Notes under the pieces: generated by a model
Seen by the model: the letters and a program-made list of their open reading frames with translations, nothing else
Told to the model about the DNA's origin: nothing
Database searches by the model: none
Program-made: the position numbers and the translations under genes
NCBI GenBank assembly: GCA_012295275.1
Contig: CM022678.1
Span: 17,371,778-17,406,777 of the forward strand
From: Chrysomallon squamiferum
Lineage: Eukaryota; Mollusca; Gastropoda; Neomphalida; Peltospiridae
Direction: 5' to 3'
DNA: 35,000 nucleotides
In this document: in pieces, positions 18,758-30,162 of the stretch
Numbering within the stretch: position 1 is the first letter of the stretch
Layout: each line of letters begins with the position of its first letter

Positions 18758-18845
18758 AAAGTGTAGGTTGTCCAGTTTGTAAACATAACAATCTCTTCGA
18801 TTTTTGAAGACTGGAATGTTGTGGGTTCGATTCCTGTTAACTGAC
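18758..18845 (+). mobile_element. tRNA-derived SINE candidate with strong B box
   Basis: GTGGGTTCGATTCCTG at 18821-18836 is an excellent T-arm/B box. TCTTC and GAAGA at about 18793-18810 pair with a seven-base loop like an anticodon arm. AGGTTGTCCAGTTTGTAAAC at about 18765-18784 resembles a decayed A box and D arm. The acceptor stem does not pair, so a functional tRNA is unlikely. Confidence 0.5.
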
Positions 18846-19230
18846 AGAGTTTAGATGTAAGGATAATGATAAATTATTGCTGCTAACCGAACATGAACAA
18901 GACATTTGTTAGGACAGAACCGGAGTTGATATAATCTCAGAAAATCGAAGGGCTCTAGTTTCACTGATGATGATGATGATGACGACGACTACAAAATGTA
19001 TATGCTTTATTCTTAGCAAAGGTTGATGATTAATGTAAATAAAGGAATCACTTGGAAGTTGGCAGTTTACTGTGACACTTCAGTCAAATATAAATTTGGA
19101 CAAAAAGCCAAATGAAAGTGTAAGCAAAGCATCCAGCAATGTTACTCACCTATCACTGAAATCAGGAAATTATTATTATTATTTAAGCCAAAACTTTGTT
19201 AATAATAAAGTTATAAACTTACGTGAAATG

Positions 19231-19277
<47 letters not shown>

Positions 19278-19380
19278 AAAATAAATAAATAAATAAAATA
19301 AATAAATAATAATAATAATAATAATAATAAAATGTCTTTATCAGTAATCATTTATAACAACTGTTAACACCAAAATGTGG
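18846..19380. other. Unique DNA then (TA)n and AAT tracts
   Basis: 18846-19230 is ordinary AT-rich sequence with a short (ATG)n at 18966-18990 and no coding signal. (TA)n occupies 19231-19272, followed by A, TAAA and AAT repeats to 19330. Confidence 0.6.
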
Positions 19381-19920
19381 TCCGGTGTTGTTAAATATTC
19401 ATTTCCCCGATTCTTTCGTTCGTTAATTAAATCATTCGCTCGTTCAACACTTAGCTGGTTATTTATTCAAGACGTCTGACTAGTAAAATCTGCAAGACGT
19501 CCTAAACCGCGAACATTACCCGTATCGGAATTCCTTCCCAAGCCGTGTAGCATGTCGCGTTAATACGTATCAAGCAATAACAATTAATGGAAATTAATAG
19601 CCCCCGTACGTTTTAACAACAAAGATTTCTCAACAGACAGGGAGCGGTTATTGTCTTACCCTTGATTTACGCGCCACTGTTTAGATAGCTCCGCCATAAA
19701 TCACGTGACATACACGCTAACCGGCCCAGTTTACGAGTCCCCGAGGTAGCGGATTGACACTAGTTCCGCGGCGTTGTTAGTCCAGCGCGCGTAAGTTCCA
19801 CAGTGACACTCGTCTGCTCGATTTACGCGCGGGAATGATTTCTGACGTTTTGTGTTTTAATTACAAATTAGTCTGTGTTGTCAGATGTATAGCCGCTGTT
19901 TGCTGTTTTACTGTTTGAAC
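19381..19920. promoter_or_regulatory. CpG-rich island, best candidate OSR promoter/5'-UTR exon or enhancer
   Basis: About 500 bp with dense CpG (CCGCGGCGTTG, CCAGCGCGCGTAAG, TTTACGCGCGGG). It contains AACAATTAATGG and AAATTAATAG (Sox and homeobox-like), AACAACAAAGAT (TCF-like) and GCCATAAATCACGTGAC (Cdx/Hox-like plus E box). On the minus strand a good splice donor, AAGG/GTAAGA, is at 19660/19659, so a noncoding first exon of OSR could end there. All functional readings are inferred. Confidence 0.4.
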
Positions 19921-20099
19921 GGTTTAAACAGTAATTTGAAACACGTTTTTACTGAGAGCATAAACATAAACTAAAACAACAGTAAAAATAAAACAACAAT
20001 AAAGAATTAGGTATACGCAAATAGATATCCTTGATTTGTAATAAATGGACATATGAATAAATAAAGAGAAAAAACAATGATTAATAATAATAATAATAA

Positions 20100-20130
<31 letters not shown>

Positions 20131-20400
20131 AAGAAGAAGAAGAAGAAGAAGAAGAAAGAAAGAAAGAAAGAAAAAAGAAAAAGACATACTAGATTTACAA
20201 AAAGATAGACAAGCTGACAGAGACAGATGCACACAGTTACGCAAACAGAGAGAACAATAGACATACATTCAGACAAACATACAGACACACCCAACTGATA
20301 GACAAGCATGCAGACATTCAAACAGATAGCAGGCCGACATATTTACAAAACTAGATTATTATTTTTCTTAATAAGTACGCGAACAGATATCGTCTAAATA
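19921..20400. repeat. AAT-AAG microsatellite and CAGA-rich DNA
   Basis: (AAT)n at 20083-20100 passes into (AAG)n and AAAG units to 20175. It is followed by ACAGACA-type degenerate repeats to about 20335. No gene. Confidence 0.85.
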
Positions 20401-20720
20401 AACGAACTCGTATGTTGACAGTTAGGGAGAAGTTATTTATTTCTTTAAGTGACTCTTGAGCAGTCACTGCTCCTGTCATTTTTAATAGCTACTGACAGCA
20501 AACAAACAAAGCAACCACAAGCGATTTCTACTTTGGATGGGGGCAGGACGGCACTTGACGGGAGATCATTAACACGAGTGTTATGGCCGGCGCTGGTTGG
20601 AAACACAACTCTCGACTTTATTCAGCCCTCGGGAAGAAGAAGCAGAACCTACCGCGTAGCTTTTTTACGAAAAAATAATGATTCCAAAAAGACAAGACTG
20701 TTATAGGTGCATTCAGACGT
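20401..20720. promoter_or_regulatory. Unique island 5' of OSR
   Basis: About 300 bp of mixed-composition sequence including AAAGCAACCACAAGCG (Runx-like) and GTTATGGCCGGCGCTGG. An 85-codon plus frame starting at a GTG resembles no known protein. Candidate regulatory element by context only. Confidence 0.3.
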
Positions 20721-20991
20721 ATTGATTTACCAACACCACTCATTGTTTTAAAGTTTTATTCTGTGGGATGATCTAGATTGTTGATTTACATCTTGTCCGT
20801 GTAAATATTTTAAAATGAAAGGTTTAGATAACAGAATGAATGAATATGTACCACTGACTATAGAAAAAAAAAATGATATGAACGTGCAGTTGTATGAATA
20901 AAATATATACAAATCATGTTCTACTTACTTTACAGTATGATAGTTTTACTGATAGTTTAGATACTAACCTTCATCTATAAAGCAATGTAAA

Positions 20992-21043
<52 letters not shown>

Positions 21044-21230
21044 TGGTTGACATATTCCATTATATCGTGACGATAATATAAATATAACTGCTGCTACTAT
21101 TACAACACCAACAACGCCACAATACTGCTACTACTTAATAACACAACAATCACAGCAAAAGTGTACAGACTTGTCAAAATCAGTATAAAGCTACTTCATT
21201 TGGAAGCTGCTTATAATTATTACCCTCTTA
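20721..21230. other. AT-rich DNA with (GT)n
   Basis: (GT)n at 20997-21042, mixed ACT/AAC triplets at about 21085-21160. Nothing else recognised. Confidence 0.6.
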
Positions 21231-21560
21231 CTTTATTATCATAAAAGTATGCGAGCTCGGCATCTCTGATTCATTCTACGACGTCATGTTACGACATCGA
21301 GTCCGGTAGTAACAGCACCTGATTAACTTTGCCTATAGAGCGACACATTATCACATTACTGATCTGTATGCAGAGACATGCTTGCTGTCGTCTGTTTATA
21401 CGCAGCCGTCTTTTGAACAAAGAGCCGTGACTAACGTAAACGTTCTGGACGGACAACGCGGTACGACAAGCCATGAAGGTGACTGCGGCCTACGTTGTGT
21501 CATCTGTAAATAAACTTCACGAGCAAGATTTAATTAAGGAAGAAATAAAGAAAGTATAAT
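21231..21560. promoter_or_regulatory. Unique island with SOX-like and CRE-like words
   Basis: About 300 bp of balanced sequence with ACGACGTCATG, TCTTTTGAACAAAGAG and several CpGs. A 61-codon minus frame with ATG at 21474 (MACRTALSVQNVYVSHG...) is open but unrecognised. Either a regulatory island or a very small gene; regulatory is the likelier reading. Confidence 0.3.
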
Positions 21561-21569
21561 TTGTATCAA

Positions 21570-21570
21570 C

Positions 21571-21665
<95 letters not shown>

Positions 21666-21671
21666 CACACA

Positions 21672-21757
<86 letters not shown>

Positions 21758-21974
21758 GTGTTTTGTACTCTAATACATATAGCAGTGATATCAGAGCAAA
21801 GAAGGAGTTCTCGCTTCAGAAAAAAGATGTTCCCAGACATTGGTATACGATCAATCTTGAAACTACCGTTCTTATATGATTATTATTATTATTACTGTTG
21901 TTTTTGTTGTTGATGATGATGATAATGATAATGATAATCATGATGTTACTCTTGTTTTTTTTAAATTTAAATTT
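21570..21974. repeat. (CT)n, (ACT)n, (AAT)n compound microsatellite and spacer
   Basis: Three adjoining tracts: CT at 21570-21661, ACT at 21670-21724 and AAT at 21725-21757. After a unique spacer, ATT and ATG/GATA-like triplets appear at 21877-21940. Confidence 0.95.
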
Positions 21975-24213
21975 GATATAATTAAATAAGAATAATCATA
22001 GAATCTGCAAAAGGTGCCTGCAATTATCTTCCTTAGACCGCGAAATCGTTTTATTTTATTTTATTTTATTTATTATTTTGGTGTTTTTTTTCTTTTATCG
22101 ATCGAAGAAAACATTAAATATTCTATTTTAATATTGATAATTTACTCTTTTTTCTATTTTTTTATTTATTTATTTATTTAAATGTGATATAATTAAATAA
22201 GAATGATAATAGAATCTGCAAAATGTAGCTGCAATTATCTCCCTTAGACCGCGAAATCGTTTTGTTTTTTGTTTTTTTGTTTTATTTTTATTATTGGATA
22301 ATTTACTAATATTTCTTAACTTTTCTTCTTTTTCTCTTTTTTTTCTTTGTTTATTTGAATGCGATATAATTAAATAAGAATGATAATAGGATCTGCGAAA
22401 GATAATTGCAGTTGTCTCCCTTAGACCGCGAACTCAGTTCTTTATTTCTCATTCTATGTATTTTGTATTTTTTAAAAATTTAATTATTTAAATGTGATAT
22501 AATTACATAAGAATGATAATAGAATCAACGAAAGGTAACTGCAGTTATCTCCCTTAGACCGCGAACTCGATGTATTTTATTTTTTTATTTATTATTATTT
22601 TTTTAAACTTCATATAATTAAATAAGTATGACAATAGAATCCGAGAAAGGTAACAGCAGTTATCTCCCTTAGACCGCGAACTCGGCTTTTTTTCTTCTTA
22701 AAAAGAAAAAAAAAATCTGATATAATTAAATAAGTATGATAATAGAATCTGCAAAAGGTAACTGCAGTTATCTCCCTTAGACCGCGAACTCGATATATTT
22801 TACTTCATTTATTTATTTAAATTTTATTTTTTTAATCTGATATAATTAAATAAGTATTATAACAGTATCTCCGAAAGCTAACTGCAGTTGTCTCCCTTAG
22901 ACCGCGAACTCGGTTTTCATATCAATTTAATTTATTTTTCTTAATTTATTTATTTTAATATGATATAATTAAGTAAAAATCATAATAGAATCTGCGAACG
23001 GTAGCTGCAGTTATCTCCCTTAGGCCGTGAACTCGATATATATATATATATTTTTTTATTTATTTAAATATGATATAATTTTCAAAAAATATATATTTTT
23101 ATCTCCCTTAGACCGCGAACTTTTTAATCAATTTAATTTATTTTTCTTAATTTATTTATTTTAATATGATATAATTAAGTAAAAATCATAATAGAATCTG
23201 CGAACGGTAGCTGCAGTTATCTCCCTTAGACCGTGAACTCGATATATTTTATTTTATTTTATTTTTTTATTTTTTATTTAAATATGATATAATTTTCAAA
23301 AAAATCATAATAGAATCTGTGAAAGGTATCTGCAGTTATCTCCCTTAGACCGTGAACTCGATATATTTTATTTTATTTTATTTTTTTATTTTTTATTTAA
23401 ATATGATATAATTTTCAAAAACTCATAATAGAATCTGCGAAAGCTAACTGCAGTTATCTCCCTTAGACCGTGAACTCGATATATTTTTTTTATTTTTTTT
23501 TTATTTTAATATGATATAATTTTCAAAAAATCATAATAGAATCTGCGAAAGGTAACTGCAGTTATCTCCCTTAGACCGTGAACTCGATATATTTTATTTT
23601 ATTTTATTTTTTTATTTTTTATTTAAATATGATATCATTTTCAAAAAATCATAATAGAATCTGCAAAAGGTAACTGCAGTTATCTCCCTTAGACCGTGAA
23701 CTCGATATATTTTATTTTATTTTATTTTTTTATTTTTTATTTAAATATGATATAATTTTCAAAAACTCATAATAGAATCTGCGAAAGCTAACTGCAGTTA
23801 TCTCCCTTAGACCGTGAACTCGATATATTTTTTTTATTTTTTTTTATTTAAATATGATATAATTTTCAAAAAATCATAATAGAATCTGCGAAAGGTAACT
23901 GCAGTTATCTCCCTTAGACCGTGAACTCGATATATTTTATTTTATTTTATTTTTTTATTTTTTATTTAAATATGATATCATTTTCAAAAAATCATAATAG
24001 AATCTGCAAAAGGTAACTGCAGTTATCTCCCTTAGACCGTGAACTCGGTTTTCTATCAATTTAATTTATTTTTCTTAATTTATTTATTTTAATATGATAT
24101 AATTAAATAAGAATCATAATAGAATCTGCAAAGATAACTGTAGTTATCTCCCATAGATCGCGAACTCGAATGTTTTTTTTTTTTAATTTTAATTTATTTT
24201 TTATTCTTTTATT

Positions 24214-24244
<31 letters not shown>

Positions 24245-24668
24245 AAATGTGATAATACAAAATAAGAATGATAACAGAATCTGCCAGCGGTAACTGCAGT
24301 TATCTCCCTTGGACCGCGAGCTCGGCTTTTCTTTTCTTTTTTTTTCTTTTTTTTTTTTTTAATGTGATATAATTAAGTAAGTATGACAATAGAATCTGAG
24401 AACGATAGCTGCAGTTATCTCCCTTACACAGCGAACTCGGTTTTTTCTTAATTTATTTTTCTTAATTTATTTATTTAAATGTGATATAATTAAGTAAAAA
24501 TCATAATTTAATCTGCAAAAGATAACTTTAGTTATCTGCCGTAGATCTCGAACTCGGTTTTCTATTTCTTTTTTCTTCTTCTTCTTTTTAATTTGATATA
24601 ATTAAATAAGAATGATAACAGAATCTGCAAAAGGTAACTGCAGTTATCTCCCTTAGACCGCGAATTCG
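21975..24668 (+). repeat. Satellite-like tandem array, 22 copies of a ~122-bp unit
   Basis: Each copy holds, in order, GATATAATTAAATAAG, a GATAATAGAATCTGCGAAAG block, TAACTGCAGTTA and TCTCCCTTAGACCGCGAACTCG. An AT-rich spacer (TTTATTTTA types) of variable length follows. I count 22 copies of the CTTAGACCG end by eye. The central TAACTGCAGTTA is a perfect 12-bp palindrome. Copies are all in one orientation. The first units are longer (about 180-210 bp) and carry CGAAGAAAACATTAA, which reappears just past the right end (24690), so they may keep the ancestral full-length form. The unit near 23070-23118 has lost its middle. No coding capacity; I do not recognise the family. Confidence 0.93.
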
Positions 24669-25278
24669 TTTCTTTTTATTTCTTTTTTTCGAAGAAAACA
24701 TTAATTATTCCATTTAAATATTGGATAATTTACTAAATAAATAACCTAAAACAGACAAAAAGGATATTATTTATAAACATTTATTTATAATCATATGAAA
24801 ATGAAAATCACGTTTTAGGTGATAAGTAAACAAAGATGAAACGATGTAAAAAGATGACATGTTCAGATTATAGTTCTAATTCTATCATTTATATTCATAA
24901 TAAAAATTTACTTTCAGTCAAAAAATTAAAATATTTATTTCACCTGTCCAGATACCACTGTTTGTACACTGTCTGTGTTTTGGCATTTTTCTAAAACAGT
25001 GTAAAGTATACAACAGAAGTATGTCCTTTCCAACACAGAAGACAGCTAAATATAGAAACAAATGGTTGAATAGCTTCAGCCTGAAGACTAACTTATTATT
25101 CATCTTTAAAAATATTGTTTCAACTACTAAAATAAAAACTTTTTTTAAGTTGGTATTTATATATATATAAATTTTTTCAATATTTAGAACAAAAATGATT
25201 TTTTTTTTTTTTTTTTTAAATAACTTCAAAAAAAGGATATTTGTCTAAATTATCTGTATTATAATAGTTATTATTATA

Positions 25279-25328
<50 letters not shown>

Positions 25329-25620
25329 GAAAATACAGATTATCCATCTTGTTGTTAATTAACCTTTAATAATAATTTAATAAAACAGTTGTCAAAATGA
25401 TGATAATAAAATTTATTTAATGGAATGTACAAACACAAATAAGTATTTAAAAAATATTAATGTATTATTAAAAAATAATAATAAAAGATAAATAATTTTA
25501 TACGTTGTCATGGGTACATGATTTTAATAATTTTCTTTGCTTCTTTTCATTCATCCTTCTTTATTTTTTTTCTTTCATTTTCATATCCTTTTCTTAAAAA
25601 GTATAAACAATAGTCCAAAT

Positions 25621-25673
<53 letters not shown>

Positions 25674-26843
25674 CAGACAAGCACACACCAGTAAACACTA
25701 AACTAAAATGATAAACATTGCACATAATCATGTCAAGGTTATTGACATAAGATCACATATAAAAACAACCAATCATTTTCAATTCCCAAACATATATGAA
25801 CCAATCAACAGAGACATTTTTTTCTCTCAAAAGCTAGATTAACCATTAAGTTTTCAGAACATTATTTTCAAATGTACTAAATGAATTATTAAGTATTTGT
25901 TATTACTGTGACAGCAAAATTAACCAGTGACTGAACAGAATGTTAAAATTTCTGCATATTTATCAGTAATGAAAACATAACCAATATTCAGATATATTTA
26001 ACCAGTAGAAAATATTCTTTTATCTTTTCACTAACAAATTAACCATTATATTCAAATATTTTCAATCAGTTATAACAAAATATACACAGACAAATATATT
26101 TATATATTATTAGAACAACAAATTACCCAATTGCTGTACACCATGTAATCCAGTTTACCAACGAAAAATATTAATCTGTTACTGCAATAATAAATTAACC
26201 AATCACTGTAAAGTATTTAATATGATTAACCAATGAAATATCTTGTTATCTATAATCATAATAATGAAATAAGCAATCGCCAAATAGTATTTGATACAGT
26301 TGACCAATGAAAAGGATTGATCTATTATTTCAATAACAAATTAACCAACAGGACTAAAGCATTAATACTAGCAGCCTGAATTTCAAAATGACTGTATTAC
26401 AATAAAATATCCAGGTACAATATAATTCAATAAACATTAAAAGAAAACACCACAAAAATACTTTTTAAAAAACATATTGAAAATATATTTAACAAAATAA
26501 ATAAATTAAAAATCAAGGAACAAAAAAAGACAATACAGCATTATTGAATAGAGGGCCAAATTTACAAATCCTATATTCATTAAACCTAGGTTTGTTTTTA
26601 AGCATTATAAATAAACAATGTTTTTAATTCTGAAATAGCCTTTGTAAATGTGGCTTATAGTCCAGTAACTATGTAACAATAAGAAAATTTGGCAATATTT
26701 AAAATAATAATAATATTATTATTATTTTTTTAATGTAATGGCAGCCATCAAAGTCATGAATATAAATTATTGGTATCTATAAACATACTTAGTTGTTTTT
26801 CAGTTAAAAAAATAAAATAAAATAAAAATAAAAATAATGATAA

Positions 26844-26874
<31 letters not shown>

Positions 26875-27449
26875 GGAAAATAAAGGAAAAAAACAACAAA
26901 TGAAGAGACAGAAAAGATAAAATAAACAAAGACAAAAGTTGGATCTTGTTTCTCATCAAAATTTGAAGAAAATAAATTAGTTAAACGGAATAAACTGAAC
27001 TTTTAAATATTTTTTATTCCTAAAATATCATTATTGTCATCATCATTATCATTGATTTATTTTTAACTGCTTGTATTTTTTAAAACAAATGTCAGTAAAA
27101 TAAAATAAGTAATAAATACATAAAACTAGGCCTGTTACTATAATCAATTAAGATTAAATTAGATTATTTCATTGTATTACTGTTATTATCTTATATTTTG
27201 GCACTTTTTGTGTGGGACAATTTTGTAATCTTATTTAAAACATGCTTATGTTCATTTGAGTCACAAGCACGCTTATCATGGGCACATGTAAAAGTAATCA
27301 TTAATAGCCATTGAGACAGAAAAACCATCAGACAATGGGCTCCTTTTCTTTTTCCTTTTTTTTTCATTTAGTTTTAATAAATTTCTTCACACTGACAGGA
27401 AATGTACATTTAAAATAATAAAAAAAATAATAATAATAAAAATCAATCC
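24669..27449. other. A-rich noncoding DNA with degenerate tandem repeat
   Basis: No protein gene is visible. It holds (ATT)n at 25276-25328, (TA)n at 25623-25670, a degenerate ACCAAT-bearing repeat at about 25760-26350 (separate entry) and AAT tracts at 26845-26874. A 103-codon minus frame at 24918-25229 opens with a poly-Lys/Phe low-complexity stretch and looks non-coding. It may be distal 3' flank of the armadillo gene. Confidence 0.55.
25760..26350 (+). repeat. Degenerate 70-85 bp tandem repeat with ACCAAT boxes
   Basis: The phrase AACAAATTAACCAAT or close variants recurs at about 25919, 26034, 26107, 26191, 26268 and 26335. A second phrase, ATTAACCAATGAAAAATATT and variants followed by TCTRTTAYT, sits between successive copies. 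Spacing is mostly 67-84 bp. Divergence is high, so the array is old or constrained. Confidence 0.6.
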
Positions 27450-27565
27450 ATAGGTTACAGAGCACCAGCTGGAATTTGAAATTATCCAATATGTACAATC
27501 AGGAGGGTTGATCTAGCAATCCATCATGTGTCAGCCATACATGCTAACCACCTGAGCTTATATTT
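27450..27565 (-). mobile_element. tRNA-derived SINE candidate
   Basis: On the minus strand 27560-27543 reads TAAGCTCAGGTGGTTAGC, a clear A box with D-loop. TGCTAGATCAACCC about 30 bases on resembles a decayed B box, and TTTCAAATTCCAGC further on is a second candidate. T/A-rich triplets follow at 27449-27419. It resembles the 4803-4890 element in its GGTTAGC A box. Confidence 0.45.
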
Positions 27566-27950
27566 AGCTATAAGTTAAATTATAGTTATGTAGAAGGAAT
27601 GGAAATTGAAATGACAAATAATTATGACAAAACTTAACTAGTAATATATATGATGGAAAAAGTGTTATTATCATTAAAATGAAAAGGCTGAAAAATAATT
27701 GTTAAAAAGAAAGTGTTGAATAATTATTAAAATTCAAATCAGAGTTTGTTACGATACATATATTTCAAAAAAAGGCAAACAGTTCTCTAGAATTTTAATA
27801 ATTAAAATTAATGGAATAAAAATTAAATGTACATTAAAATAATTTGTTTAACATTTATGTAATTGTCTACCAAAATCATAGCAACTGAAAACAGATTTAA
27901 AAATGTTTTGTTAAATAAATCTCTGCCAATAATAATAATAATAATAATAA

Positions 27951-27998
<48 letters not shown>

Positions 27999-29317
27999 TA
28001 ATAAAAAAAGAAGAAAAAACTAAATAAAGGAATAATAATTAAAATAGAAAACTAATGTTTAACTAAATTACATAATACTCATGACAGATTATAATTAAAA
28101 AGAAAATAGTTATATATTAAAAATAATTAAAAACTGTACGAATCGTAAAATAATGTGTAAATAAACAATAAAACATTCTTAATGAATTACACAGAAAACT
28201 AATTAATTAATGCTGGTGTGTGTTAAAATGAAAATTTTAAAATTTGTGTAGAAATTATTTTAAAATCTACTGTAATGTTATCATATGATTTTCATGTACT
28301 CGATTAAGTTTAAATATGGATGTAAATAAATATATGTAAATATCCATTTATACATTCTGAAATGATTAATTTATTTATTTCTTTTAAAAGTGTATATTTA
28401 TTATCATCATCATGTTTTTCAATATATTATCATTATCAGTTTTATATTATTATTATCAGTATCATTATTATTATTATATTATCATTATTATTATATTATC
28501 ATTATAATTTTTTCGGTATATTTGTTATATTATCATCATTATTATTGTTTTTGTTGCTGTTATTAATGTTATAGCTATTTATATTCTTCGTCTTAATTTA
28601 TTTATTATTTCTAAATGAATATATTATAGTGTGAACAAAAAACACAAAATACAAATTAAACAAAAATTGTTCTGTCAGATGTTAAAACAATTATTTGGCT
28701 ACAAACAAACATATTCAATCCAGTTTTTTAAATTATTTATATTATTGCATATTACTAGAGTATGCTTTGAATTTATTTGCTATAATAAGTCTATAACAAG
28801 ATTTAATAAATTATTCATGATTTATATATAATTTGAAAGTAAAAACATGTTAAAATAAGATCTAGAATATTAACATTTTTTTTTTAATGATCTGTATCCT
28901 TGACACGAAAATTTACATAAACACATAATACAAACACTGTCCATTATTGTCCATTCATTCAAAATGTCTTTGTTGTCATGGAAACAAACCAGTGATTAAA
29001 AATGATCACATTCTATGGGCAATCATCATTCAGTTCTGTTATCCAATCATTTTCACTGACAGACTGGTTTTATTCATAACATTTCTGTTGCTGATCATTA
29101 AAAATTAAGTTATTTTGCCTATGCTATGTTAACAGTGACATCAATCACCGATGGCAACAAAGATTTGTGATTTTATTACCGTGTAGATATTTCGTCTTAT
29201 TCGTTGCTAAGCAATACAAATTCAGTTACTAAGGCTTAAAATTATTTAATTTAAAATTAGGTTTTTGATGTTTTATCCCTTTCTTTCAGATAAAATACAC
29301 ATCTTTGACTTCTGGTG
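27566..29317. other. AT-rich noncoding DNA
   Basis: (AAT)n lies at 27930-27993, ATT/ATC triplets at about 28400-28555. 28900-29260 is somewhat more complex sequence (GTCATGGAAACAAACCAGTG, GGCAACAAAGATTTGTG) but shows no exon signal I can support. Confidence 0.55.
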
Positions 29318-29353
29318 ACAAAACCAGTTGATGTAACAACCTTTCTAACTGGT

Positions 29354-29386
<33 letters not shown>

Positions 29387-29520
29387 CTGCCATGACCTTG
29401 ACCAGACTATGATCTAATCATTTTTCAGAAACAACCTGCTGTTGTAACAACCACTCTGATTGGTCAGAATAAAAAAAATAATAATAATTTAAAAAAACAG
29501 GTCTCCTGTGACCTTGACCT
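29318..29520 (+). repeat. Two-copy repeat ending in TGACCTTGACC, beside the armadillo stop codon
   Basis: Copy 1 (about 29318-29402) and copy 2 (about 29428-29520) share CAACC..., TGTAACAACC, CTSATTGGTCA/CTAACTGGTCA, an A-rich run, then TGACCTTGACC. The copies are diverged. Copy 2 abuts a 20-base T run at 29520-29539 that touches the armadillo-gene stop codon. Confidence 0.7.
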
Positions 29521-29537
29521 TTTTTTTTTTTTTTTTT

Positions 29538-29707
29538 TTATTCGGTTCCAGAACTGAGAGCTTCGCAATCTGACTTGGCAGACTGTTTGAGAATTTTCTG
29601 GACGTTTTCTGCGAGTTCGATGATTGCGGGGGGCTGCCCCGACACAACAAGATGGCCGACGATGTGTTCAATGTGATGTTCCGTGAACGACGCAACGAAC
29701 AACTCTT
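29538..29707 (-). CDS. Armadillo gene terminal exon (window residues 338-393 and stop)
   Basis: Acceptor TTTGCAG/AAGAG. The junction codon GAA precedes [20 protein letters not shown], then [20 protein letters not shown] and [15 protein letters not shown], then TAA. The stop lies inside AATAAA, followed by a genomic run of about 20 A on this strand. A longer frame on the same strand at 29489-29713 is out of phase with the upstream exon and is a shadow. Confidence 0.85.
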
Positions 29708-30082
29708 CTGCAAAGAAGATTACAAAAAAAATAATTTAAAATATTAAAACACAGAATGTCTGTCATATTATTGAGTAGAGTGATTATATTTGTTTATAAT
29801 TCAAACAGCATTTTATATATATATAATTCAAACTGATGTAAACTGACTTTTTCAAAAGACGTTTTAAAAAATCTGAAATTTAAAAAAAAAAAAGATAGTT
29901 TGTATGTGTCTTTCATTTTTGTTGTGGGTACATTTTGTTGAATTAAATTTTATAATTCAAACTGCAGTCATGAAAGTGTGTTCTACGACGAATATTATAC
30001 AAGATTCCAAAAATCTTATCACACAGACACAAACAAATAATAATAAATTTTATATAGTACTGTCATCTTTTACACAGCATTT

Positions 30083-30162
<80 letters not shown>

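Noticed and set aside
18758-18845. Functional tRNA gene
   Set aside because: The T arm and an anticodon-like arm are visible, but the acceptor stem and D arm do not pair, so it is listed as a SINE candidate.
22000-24668. CRISPR array reading of the regular repeats
   Set aside because: The unit is long, spacers are AT-rich and related to one another, and the setting is eukaryotic; it is a satellite-like array.
24918-25229. 103-codon minus frame in A-rich DNA
   Set aside because: Lys/Phe/Ile-rich composition tracks base composition; no splice or family signal.
29489-29713. 74-codon minus frame beginning [10 protein letters not shown]
   Set aside because: Out of phase with the upstream armadillo exon and ends in poly-Lys from the A run; it is a shadow of the real terminal exon.
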